Source of the DNA: Clostridiales bacterium
Lineage (GTDB): Bacteria > Bacillota_A > Clostridia > Oscillospirales > Oscillospiraceae
Direction of reading: 5' to 3'
DNA: 5,321 nt
Assembly (NCBI GenBank): GCA_019417795.1
Contig: DXUR01000235.1
Location: 1-5,321, forward strand
Both the position numbers and the translations under genes were made by a program. The notes below the pieces were generated by a model that was given only the letters and a program-made list of their open reading frames with translations, was not told where the DNA came from and did not search any database. The number at the start of each line of letters is the position of its first letter. The first letter of the stretch is position 1. Of this stretch, positions 1-4,457 are shown in pieces.

Positions 1-227
1 GTATCATTCGGGCGCGCGTGAAGTCGGGAATGGCAAACGCCAAGGCCAAGGGCGCGAAGATTGGAAGACCCACGCTGACCGCAGATGACATTCCGCCGAT
101 CTTCCTGCGGCATTATCCCGCGTATCGCAGTAAACAACTGAATTTGAGCGAGTTGGCAAGGGTATGCGATTTGAGCCGAACCACGGCTTATAAATACATT
201 GATCTTTTGGAGGGGAGAACGGCATAA
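1..227 (+). CDS. Serine recombinase (resolvase/invertase family), C-terminal part
   Basis: The reading frame is open from the left edge and ends at TAA 225-227, so only about the last 74 residues are present and the catalytic domain lies outside the window. The visible part begins with a resolvase-type linker reading R-A-R-V-K-S-G-M-A-N-A-K-A-K-G-A-K-I-G-R-P. This matches the E-helix end and the Gly-Arg-Pro hinge that precede the DNA-binding domain in Tn3-type resolvases and DNA invertases. A helix-turn-helix follows (roughly L-S-E-L-A-R-V-C-D-L-S-R-T-T-A-Y-K-Y-I). Such enzymes use a catalytic serine for resolution, inversion or transposition of DNA. Because the protein ends soon after this HTH, it is a small resolvase rather than a large serine integrase. 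Whether it still works, and what it recombines, cannot be judged from this fragment. A 28-codon ORF overlaps its stop codon. Confidence 0.85.
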   Translation, partial: IIRARVKSGMANAKAKGAKIGRPTLTADDIPPIFLRHYPAYRSKQLNLSELARVCDLSRTTAYKYIDLLEGRTA

Positions 228-313
228 TGGATATGGAAGAATTGAGCTATTTCATCTTTATGGAGGGGCAGGAGAAAAAAGCGAAACAAGAGAATGGAAA
301 ACGGGAGGCGTAA
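227..313 (+). CDS. Small 28-aa charged protein coupled to the recombinase
   Basis: ATG 227-229 overlaps the recombinase stop (TAATG), and an AGGGGAG ribosome-binding sequence lies at 211-217 with a 9-base spacer. This is a classic translational-coupling arrangement. The peptide begins M-D-M-E-E-L-S-Y-F-I-F-M-E and continues with a Lys/Glu-rich tail. I do not recognise a family, and no signal peptide or membrane segment is evident. Its last codons form the left arm of the terminator hairpin at 299-325, and the TAA stop lies in the hairpin loop, so it would be the last gene of the recombinase transcript. It could be a real small protein or a fortuitous short ORF. The well-placed ribosome-binding site and overlap favour translation. 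Confidence 0.5.
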   Translation: MDMEELSYFIFMEGQEKKAKQENGKREA

Positions 314-325
314 TGCCTCCCGTTT
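299..325. terminator. Bidirectional terminator between convergent genes
   Basis: A perfect 11-bp inverted repeat, AAACGGGAGGC (299-309) and GCCTCCCGTTT (315-325), is separated by a 5-base loop. Read on the minus strand, the stem is followed by TTTTCC, which suits termination of the minus-strand operon ending at 329. The plus-strand T run is shorter (GTTTGC). It also lies at the end of the plus-strand recombinase transcript. Confidence 0.75.
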
Positions 326-328
326 GCT

Positions 329-676
329 CTATTCATCCAAAAGATCAATTTCCGATGGGTCAAAATCATCTTCCAATGTGGCCTCATTTAGCCAAAACAG
401 TTGATTGTTGTCCTTGTCGACTTTTCGTTTGAGCAAACCGGAATCCCATAATACACGCAATTGGTGCCCAACCCGCTGTTCGGGAACATCATCATCAAAG
501 ACTTTTATTAAGGCGCTAAACTGTTGAATGGATATTGGTCTGTCGACCGCTTCAGCAATAGTCATCAATTCATACCGAATAAGACTACTCGTAGCACCTG
601 CTTCTGCATCGGCTTCAAATTCAACTTTTTTTCTCGCCCAATAACTCGTTGCGGGGATATTGTCTGATCTACTCAT
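329..676 (-). CDS. Hypothetical protein, possible winged-helix DNA-binding (115 aa)
   Basis: The start at 676 is chosen because an AGGAGGAATTT ribosome-binding site lies just upstream (complement of 681-691). A longer frame to 712 has no such site. The start overlaps the stop of the preceding zinc-ribbon gene by 8 bp (669-676), so the two are co-transcribed and probably translationally coupled. The sequence suggests a helical N-terminal region (residues 10-45). A segment at about 49-98 follows, with the look of a small winged helix: I-S-I-Q-Q-F-S-A-L as a first helix, V-G-H-Q-L-R-V-L-W-D-S-G-L-L as a possible recognition helix, then K-R-K-V-D-K-D-N-N-Q-L-F-W-L as a beta wing. The C-terminal 15 residues are strongly acidic (D-D-F-D-P-S-E-I-D-L-L-D-E). 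I do not recognise the family. A role as regulator or partner of its operon mates is inferred from fold appearance only. Confidence 0.7.
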   Translation of the reverse strand: MSRSDNIPATSYWARKKVEFEADAEAGATSSLIRYELMTIAEAVDRPISIQQFSALIKVFDDDVPEQRVGHQLRVLWDSGLLKRKVDKDNNQLFWLNEATLEDDFDPSEIDLLDE

Positions 677-1145
677 GATTAAATTCCTCCTGCATTTGTA
701 TCTTCTTTTCAATTAGGATTTTAGAAATTTCATCTACATACGATTTTTCCGCTGCAAGCCGCTGTTGTTCCCTTTTGGCCTTTTCTTCCTGCTCTATTCT
801 TCTCTTTTCTTGCCCTTCTGGATCAATATTCTTATATTTTTTCTCAATAAACTCCCACGGAACATCGACATTCATAATTTTAAGCTGACTTCTGGCTTTT
901 GGATACATAACGCCAATATCAATGAGGTCAGCAAGCGCCGCACTCATGGGATAAGTAAGCACCATTCCGCAGTCAGGACACTTATATACGGTTTGCTGCT
1001 GGCTGGCAATTCCGGCAGCAGCGCCGCCGACACCAAGTAAGACCGTCCCCACAGCACCTTTAAGATAATTGTAATTAACGCCGTTTGCCTGAGTATCGGT
1101 CATAACATTAGGACTTCCGCAAGCTGCACAACGATAGATTCCCAT
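669..1145 (-). CDS. Zinc-ribbon protein with glycine-rich hydrophobic segment (158 aa)
   Basis: The start at ATG 1145 follows GTGAGGG with a short spacer. A longer TTG start at 1178 would overlap the RHH gene and is less likely. Two CxxC pairs (C6-A-A-C9 and C56-P-D-C59) should bind one zinc ion. Between them lies a glycine/alanine-rich hydrophobic run (about residues 28-48, K-G-A-V-G-T-V-L-L-G-V-G-G-A-A-A-G-I-A) that resembles a glycine-zipper or marginal membrane segment. Residues 62-105 form a mixed region, and about 108-155 is a highly charged Glu/Lys/Arg/Gln helix, probably coiled coil. No enzyme motif is visible. Similar short proteins with a zinc ribbon interrupted by a Gly-rich stretch occur in phages and integrative elements, without known function as far as I am aware. 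Membrane association or oligomerisation is inference. It is the middle gene of a three-gene operon. Confidence 0.75.
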   Translation of the reverse strand: MGIYRCAACGSPNVMTDTQANGVNYNYLKGAVGTVLLGVGGAAAGIASQQQTVYKCPDCGMVLTYPMSAALADLIDIGVMYPKARSQLKIMNVDVPWEFIEKKYKNIDPEGQEKRRIEQEEKAKREQQRLAAEKSYVDEISKILIEKKIQMQEEFNHE

Positions 1146-1158
1146 TTTTCCCTCACAA

Positions 1159-1308
1159 TCAGTGCTGTATTTTAGCAATTTCCAATGCGTCGCTACATAG
1201 CTTCCTTACCGCCGCGACAAATGATGATAAACCGTGGGCTTTTTGATATTCCTTGATTTTCGCAATCAAAGCTTCATCGTTGTCAGTAAAGGTAACTAAC
1301 TTACTCAT
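1159..1308 (-). CDS. Ribbon-helix-helix (CopG/Arc-like) small protein, 49 aa
   Basis: The ORF starts at ATG 1308, with AAAGGAG 8 bases upstream, and ends at TGA 1159-1161. The protein begins M-S-K-L-V-T-F-T-D-N-D-E and continues with helix 1 (A-L-I-A-K-I-K-E-Y-Q-K-A-H-G), a turn L-S-S-F, and helix 2 (V-A-A-V-R-K-L-C-S-D-A-L-E-I). This is the beta-strand, helix, helix layout of ribbon-helix-helix DNA-binding proteins, which dimerise and insert a beta ribbon (here K-L-V-T-F-T) into the major groove. The length is typical of minimal RHH proteins. It is the first gene of the minus-strand operon, 13 bases ahead of the zinc-ribbon gene, and lies directly downstream of a strong promoter, a common place for an autoregulator. 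An antitoxin role is possible for this fold, but no toxin family is recognisable next to it. Confidence 0.8.
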   Translation of the reverse strand: MSKLVTFTDNDEALIAKIKEYQKAHGLSSFVAAVRKLCSDALEIAKIQH

Positions 1309-1352
1309 AGCAAATACTCCTTTCCACCAAAATAGGAATTATGCCTCTTGCA

Positions 1353-1381
1353 ATTATGCTATCTTACTTCCTTTTTGTCAA
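1353..1381 (-). promoter_or_regulatory. Strong sigma-A promoter for the RHH/zinc-ribbon operon
   Basis: On the minus strand the -35 is TTGACA (1381-1376) and the -10 is CATAAT (1358-1353), with a 17-bp spacer. The expected transcription start is near 1346, about 38 bases before the RHH start codon. It is flanked by TAGGAATT motifs: an inverted pair just upstream of the -35 and a single copy within the first transcribed bases. Confidence 0.85.
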
Positions 1382-1387
1382 GCGAAT

Positions 1388-1405
1388 TAGGAATTACAAT
1401 TCCTA
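1388..1405. promoter_or_regulatory. Inverted-repeat operator candidate in the divergent control region
   Basis: TAGGAATT (1388-1395) and AATTCCTA (1398-1405) form a perfect 8-bp inverted repeat with a 2-base spacer. It abuts the -35 of the minus-strand promoter and precedes the XRE gene by 25 bases. Probable plus-strand -10 sequences (TACAAT 1395-1400 or TATATA 1404-1409) overlap it, although no convincing plus-strand -35 is visible. A third copy of TAGGAATT is at 1333-1340, 55 bp away and within the leader of the minus transcript. The layout fits autorepression by the XRE protein, the RHH protein or the WYL protein. Which one binds cannot be seen. Confidence 0.6.
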
Positions 1406-1430
1406 TATAAAGCCGATAGGAGGAAGAAAA

Positions 1431-1763
1431 ATGCTTGTTTTGGATATGCGGGAGATTGGAAACAAGCTATTGGCAATCCGTAAGCGCATGGGAATGACGC
1501 AAGTAGAGGTAGCGGAGGCGGCAGGATTATCGAGTCGAACCTACGCCGACATTGAACGCGGTACGGTTAATATGCGTGTGGAGACAATCTTGCGAATTTG
1601 TGATGCACTTCATATTACCCCCGATGAAGTGCTTACTAAGAGCGAATGTGAGCTGACAGCCCAGCAGGAAGAAATCTTTTCTCGCCTTAACGCTTGTTCC
1701 CCTAAGGATAGGGAAACGGCTCTTCGGCTGCTATCGGTCTATCTACAATCACTTTCTGAATAG
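1431..1763 (+). CDS. XRE-family helix-turn-helix transcriptional regulator (110 aa)
   Basis: The start at ATG 1431 is chosen for the strong ATAGGAGG site at 1416-1423. An upstream in-frame ATG at 1341 would extend the protein across the promoter and operator region and lacks a ribosome-binding site. Residues 9-65 form a Cro/C1-type HTH domain: I-G-N-K-L-L-A-I-R-K-R-M-G-M-T-Q, then V-E-V-A-E-A-A-G-L-S-S-R-T-Y-A-D-I-E-R-G, then a helix ending D-A-L-H-I-T-P-D-E-V-L. This fold binds palindromic operators as a dimer. The C-terminal part (75-110, rich in Glu, Leu and Ser) is helical and probably a dimerisation tail. The WYL regulator gene follows after 12 bases, with its ribosome-binding site overlapping this stop codon, so the two form an operon. 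The inverted repeat at 1388-1405 is its natural candidate operator. Related small XRE proteins regulate many integrative elements and prophages. Confidence 0.9.
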   Translation: MLVLDMREIGNKLLAIRKRMGMTQVEVAEAAGLSSRTYADIERGTVNMRVETILRICDALHITPDEVLTKSECELTAQQEEIFSRLNACSPKDRETALRLLSVYLQSLSE

Positions 1764-1775
1764 GAGGTCTTTATT

Positions 1776-2888
1776 GTGGCAAAGGGACAAGGCCGCTCTT
1801 CAGGACAAGGGGTAAAGCTGCTCTATATCCGAGATTATCTCTATACCCATGCAACAAAAGAACACCCTAAGAACGCAAAGGACATTTCTAAATACTTAGC
1901 GTCTATGGGCGTTTCCGCATCGGTGAAAACGATCTATAACGATATTTTGCGCCTGCAAATAGATTTTGGCGTTCCAATAGAATACAATCCCTCAAAGTGG
2001 GGGTATTACATCACGCAGCCGCAATTTGAGCCGTATGAATTGCGTCTTTTGGTCGATTGCGTTCAGTCAGCAAAGTTCTTGACCGAGAATATGGCTGTGC
2101 AGTTGACGAAGAAGATTAAGCAGTTGGCTGATGTTTATACGAAGGATTCTCTAAATCGTCAGGCGTATGTGTCAAACCGCGTCCGCAACATGAATGAGGA
2201 AGCAATGCGGGGCTTAGATTGCATTTATGAGGCGATTTCAAGGGATAAAAAGATTAGCTTCCGCTATTTCAAATATACCCCCAGCAGAGATAAACCCAAG
2301 CAATATACAAAGCACAATGGCAGCTCTGTCATTACGGTCAGCCCATATCTTGTAGTGTGGGATGGGGAGCGTCATGTTCTTATTGCGTATACCGAGCATG
2401 AGGGTAACCCTGCAATAACACCGATATGTGCTGACCGCATAGAGCAGGTAATGGTATTAGATGAGCCAAGAGGAGGCAAAGATACCATTCGTGAATCGGG
2501 CTTGTTGGAGTTCAAGTTTAGGCCATTCGGTATAGGAATGTTCAGCGAGGGGATAACAACCGTGCAATTGCTCGCTCATAATAACTGCGCGACTGATATT
2601 GTGGAAAAGTTTGGAACAGACATTGCTATGATTCCCTATGACGAATCGCATTTCACTGTAAGTCTGCAAGTAGAATTGACGCCGTTATTCTATAATTGGT
2701 TGTCATTTTACCCAGGAAGAATAAAAGCGCTAAGCCCGCCGCAGGCTATCGAAACTATGCAGGCACTCACAATTGCGCTTGCCGATTCTTACGATGTCTT
2801 TTCCAACAAGATGCTTCTAAACTTCCTGTTAGCGGGTATGGTAGGAGGCGAAAAGGAATTGTTGGACAATCAAAATTTGCCATTATAA
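1776..2888 (+). CDS. WYL-domain transcriptional regulator with N-terminal HTH (370 aa)
   Basis: The start is GTG 1776, 8 bases after AGGAGG (1762-1767), whose surrounding sequence includes the XRE stop codon. The first ~80 residues are a winged HTH of the DeoR/HTH_11 type (L-L-Y-I-R-D-Y-L, then K-D-I-S-K-Y-L, then the recognition helix S-V-K-T-I-Y-N-D-I-L-R-L and a wing ending W-G-Y-Y-I). Residues 142-228 are the WYL domain: helix G-L-D-C-I-Y-E-A-I, strand K-I-S-F-R-Y-F, then S-P-Y-L-V-V-W-D-G-E-R-H-V-L-I-A-Y and the basic R-I-E-Q. The segment 262-322 matches the WCX extension (G-R-I-K-A-L-S-P). The family's name-giving W-Y-L triplet is replaced here. WYL proteins act as ligand-responsive repressors or activators, several of them controlling phage-defence systems. 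A ~40-residue C-terminal tail lies beyond the usual end. Its target here is unknown. It could be its own operon, the divergent operon or cargo outside the window. Confidence 0.9.
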   Translation: MAKGQGRSSGQGVKLLYIRDYLYTHATKEHPKNAKDISKYLASMGVSASVKTIYNDILRLQIDFGVPIEYNPSKWGYYITQPQFEPYELRLLVDCVQSAKFLTENMAVQLTKKIKQLADVYTKDSLNRQAYVSNRVRNMNEEAMRGLDCIYEAISRDKKISFRYFKYTPSRDKPKQYTKHNGSSVITVSPYLVVWDGERHVLIAYTEHEGNPAITPICADRIEQVMVLDEPRGGKDTIRESGLLEFKFRPFGIGMFSEGITTVQLLAHNNCATDIVEKFGTDIAMIPYDESHFTVSLQVELTPLFYNWLSFYPGRIKALSPPQAIETMQALTIALADSYDVFSNKMLLNFLLAGMVGGEKELLDNQNLPL

Positions 2889-2918
2889 ATGGGAAGATGT
2901 AAAAACATCTTCCCATTT
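2887..2918. terminator. Strong terminator between WYL regulator and integrase
   Basis: A 14-bp perfect stem (2887-2900 with 2905-2918) encloses an AAAA loop and overlaps the WYL stop codon. On the plus strand it runs into a T-rich tail (ATTTTCTTC), so it terminates the XRE-WYL transcript. On the minus strand it lies 48 bases after the integrase stop and can serve the convergent gene too, with a weaker tail. Confidence 0.88.
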
Positions 2919-2936
2919 TCTTCATTGTCGCTTCTG

Positions 2937-2962
2937 GATGTTAAAAGATGTTCGACGATGTT
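2937..2962. repeat. Three GATGTT direct repeats at exact 10-bp spacing
   Basis: GATGTT occurs at 2937-2942, 2947-2952 and 2957-2962, so the repeats are phased on one face of the helix. They lie in the short gap between the terminator and the integrase stop (2966). The terminator arms contain related GATGT/ACATC sequences. Phased short repeats of this kind can be binding sites for excisionase-like or regulatory proteins, but the set is short and chance cannot be excluded. Confidence 0.45.
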
Positions 2963-2965
2963 CCG

Positions 2966-3904
2966 TTATGCTCCCCGTCGTATCTTCTGCTTTGATCGGC
3001 TCATATTTTCCAACGGTGAGAGCCGATCAAAGTTATTGGCAATGTCCGCGTCGTAGATATTGCAATAGTGCCTTGTCATTTTCAGCGTGGAATGTCCCAA
3101 CAGCTTTTGCAGCATAAATGCGTCGCCGCCGCAGTCGATCAGGTATTTGCGGGCGAATGTGTGTCGAAACAGGTGGATAGAAGTCTTTTCGACTCCCCTG
3201 TTATGGTTGTACCGTTCGATAGCGAGCCTTAAAGCATTGGCTGTCAGCATCCCGCCGTATTCATCACAGAAAAGATAGTCGCTGTCTTTCCCACCACGCA
3301 CTTTGAGATAGTCCCGCAGGATACGCAACATTTGACTACACAGCGGGACGACCTGAACCTTGTGCGTCTTCGTATGCCTGAATACAATTCTGCTACTGGA
3401 TAGATCAACGTCTCGGTTCTGTATGTTGCGGACAGTAGAGGCACGGCAACCGCTATTCAACAGAAAATTGACGATGACCCAATTCCGATATTCGCAAAAT
3501 GTTCCGTTCGCTTTTGGCTTTTCCAACAGCAGTAGCAATTCTTCATCGGTGTAGGTTTCTTTCACCGTCTCCACCTGTTTATAGTTCGGCACAGTCAATG
3601 TTGTGTAGCCCTGCTGTCTGCTCCAATTCATAAAGGTTTTGAACACGCGGACATAACTGCTGATGGAGTTTGTTGCCAACCCGCTTTCCCTCATTGAAAC
3701 GATCATACCGTCAATGTCGGCTTGTGTCAGGTTGGAAAACGCTCGATCAATATCAATGTGTCTGCTGATAGACTTAAAGTGTGAGCGGTAGTTTGCTATT
3801 GTCTTTTCGGTGTAGCCTTTTGCGGTTTGTGCTACCACGAAATCCTCGAATACTCCTTTTACGGACACACCGATTTTCGATGCTATTGCGATTTTCTTCG
3901 CCAT
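2966..3904 (-). CDS. Tyrosine recombinase/integrase (312 aa)
   Basis: The start at ATG 3904 follows AGGAGG with a 7-base spacer. A longer frame to 4042 would run into tRNA-Lys and is rejected. Residues 14-100 form a SAM-like core-binding domain (F-E-D-F-V-V-A-Q, then Y-T-E-K-T-I-A-N-Y-R, then F-M-N-W-S-R-Q-Q-G-Y). Residues 115-295 are the catalytic domain, with every expected residue: R154 in S-G-C-R-A-S-T, K179 in H-T-K-T, H244 and R247 in H-L-F-R-H, H271 in L-G-H-S, and nucleophile Y280 in R-H-Y-C-N. The length is typical of XerC/D-like and ICE or phage integrases. It would cut and rejoin attachment sites through a 3'-phosphotyrosine link. Its 5' end faces tRNA-Lys, as in elements integrated at tRNA genes. 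No clear promoter is visible between it and the tRNA terminator, and its ribosome-binding site lies in a 14-bp inverted repeat. Confidence 0.95.
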   Translation of the reverse strand: MAKKIAIASKIGVSVKGVFEDFVVAQTAKGYTEKTIANYRSHFKSISRHIDIDRAFSNLTQADIDGMIVSMRESGLATNSISSYVRVFKTFMNWSRQQGYTTLTVPNYKQVETVKETYTDEELLLLLEKPKANGTFCEYRNWVIVNFLLNSGCRASTVRNIQNRDVDLSSSRIVFRHTKTHKVQVVPLCSQMLRILRDYLKVRGGKDSDYLFCDEYGGMLTANALRLAIERYNHNRGVEKTSIHLFRHTFARKYLIDCGGDAFMLQKLLGHSTLKMTRHYCNIYDADIANNFDRLSPLENMSRSKQKIRRGA

Positions 3905-3908
3905 AATA

Positions 3909-3953
3909 AGACCTCCTGCGTTCCCTGAATTTGGTAGAAAACGCAGGAGGTCT
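3909..3953 (-). promoter_or_regulatory. Inverted repeat sequestering the integrase ribosome-binding site
   Basis: Perfect 14-bp arms, AGACCTCCTGCGTT (3909-3922) and AACGCAGGAGGTCT (3940-3953), are separated by 17 bases. In the minus-strand mRNA the upstream arm carries CCTCCT and the downstream arm carries the integrase Shine-Dalgarno AGGAGG, 7 bases before the start codon. The hairpin would fully bury the ribosome-binding site in any transcript that includes both arms, such as read-through from the tRNA operon. A DNA-level role as a protein-binding palindrome is an alternative. Confidence 0.7.
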
Positions 3954-3979
3954 AAATCCTTTGAGGAGAATAACAAAAG

Positions 3980-4006
3980 CCCTTGAAACCGTAGAGATTT
4001 CAAGGG
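3980..4006 (-). terminator. tRNA operon terminator (possible integration core)
   Basis: CCCTTGAAA (3980-3988) and TTTCAAGGG (3998-4006) form a 9-bp stem with a 9-base loop. It starts 4 bases after the CCA end of tRNA-Lys on the minus strand and is followed there by CTTTTGTTATT. This is a normal rho-independent terminator for the tRNA transcript. The arm and spacer lengths also resemble a tyrosine-recombinase core site, but nothing in the window proves that. Confidence 0.75.
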
Positions 4007-4009
4007 TTT

Positions 4010-4085
4010 TGGTGCCTCGTCGGGGATTCGAACCCCGGACACCCTGCTTAAAAGGCAGGTGCTCTGCCAACTGAGCTAACGAAGC
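4010..4085 (-). tRNA. tRNA-Lys (TTT)
   Basis: A full cloverleaf reads on the minus strand. The acceptor GCTTCGT pairs with ACGAGGC (one T-G wobble), the D-stem is GCTC/GAGC, the anticodon stem CCTGC/GCAGG encloses CTTTTAA with anticodon TTT, and the T-arm is CGGGG-TTCGAAT-CCCCG. The discriminator is A at 4013, and CCA is encoded at 4012-4010. It is the last gene of the tRNA array and the likely integration target of the adjacent element. Confidence 0.97.
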
Positions 4086-4120
4086 ATATTCTATTCCAAA
4101 CCACCGAAGCGGTAAAAATC

Positions 4121-4195
4121 TGGCAGGGATGGCTGGACTCGAACCAGCGAATGAGGGAGTCAAAGTCCCTTGCCTTACCGCTTGGCTACACCCCT
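4121..4195 (-). tRNA. tRNA-Gln (TTG)
   Basis: On the minus strand the acceptor AGGGGTG pairs with CATCCCT (one G-T wobble). The anticodon stem AGGGA/TCCCT encloses CTTTGAC with anticodon TTG, and the T-arm is GCTGG-TTCGAGT-CCAGC. The discriminator is G, and CCA is encoded at the 3' end (4123-4121). The D-arm GCCAAGCGGTAAGGC is typical of bacterial tRNA-Gln. Confidence 0.97.
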
Positions 4196-4201
4196 ATTGG
4201 G

Positions 4202-4239
4202 AAGAGAGGGCTGGGGCCAAATCCCATCCCTCTCTTTTT
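4202..4239 (+). terminator. Antisense-oriented terminator-like hairpin inside the tRNA array
   Basis: AAGAGAGGG (4202-4210) pairs with CCCTCTCTT (4228-4236), one C-T mismatch follows, then TGGG (4212-4215) pairs with CCCA (4223-4226) around a 7-base loop. A T run follows on the plus strand only (CTCTTTTTG), opposite to the tRNA direction. It could stop antisense transcription, or in the sense transcript form a spacer hairpin used in tRNA processing. Confidence 0.5.
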
Positions 4240-4240
4240 G

Positions 4241-4318
<78 letters not shown>

Positions 4319-4372
4319 ACATATTCTGTATCCGTGCGATATTTGCTGCTTTGCTGAGGGGCGCCTTGTAAA

Positions 4373-4449
<77 letters not shown>

Positions 4450-4457
4450 GAATTGAA

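Larger units (their letters stand above)
1..4012. mobile_element. Right end of a putative integrative element inserted at tRNA-Lys
   Basis: The stretch left of the tRNA cluster carries a tyrosine integrase beside the 3' end of tRNA-Lys, a serine recombinase remnant at the left edge and at least four likely DNA-binding regulators. It contains no recognisable metabolic gene. It is visibly more AT-rich than the host-like gene on the far right (40% against 62% G+C in two sampled 60-base lines). Integrases of this family commonly insert at tRNA 3' ends and sit next to the junction. The exact right boundary is inferred and lies between the integrase start (3904) and the tRNA-Lys 3' end. The left end, and therefore the size and type of element (ICE, IME or prophage), is outside the window. 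No conjugation, replication or phage structural gene is visible. Confidence 0.6.

Noticed and set aside
765..1040. Plus-strand frame opposite the zinc-ribbon gene, with a hydrophobic N-terminus
   Set aside because: It is the antisense of the charged helix of the zinc-ribbon protein and has no upstream ribosome-binding site.
1341..1430. N-terminal extension of the XRE regulator by 30 codons
   Set aside because: It crosses the divergent promoter and operator and has no ribosome-binding site. ATG 1431 follows a strong one.
2937..2962. CRISPR array
   Set aside because: The repeats are only 6 bases long with 4-base spacers. This is phased short repetition, not a CRISPR.
3905..3980. Dedicated integrase promoter between the tRNA terminator and the start codon
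   Set aside because: I compared candidate -10 sequences such as TACCAA and TTATTCT, and none has an acceptable -35 at 16-18 bp. One may exist but is not supported.
3905..4042. N-terminal extension of the integrase by 46 codons
   Set aside because: It would translate the terminator and the 3' end of tRNA-Lys. The ATG at 3904 has an ideal ribosome-binding site, and the family's first domain starts there.
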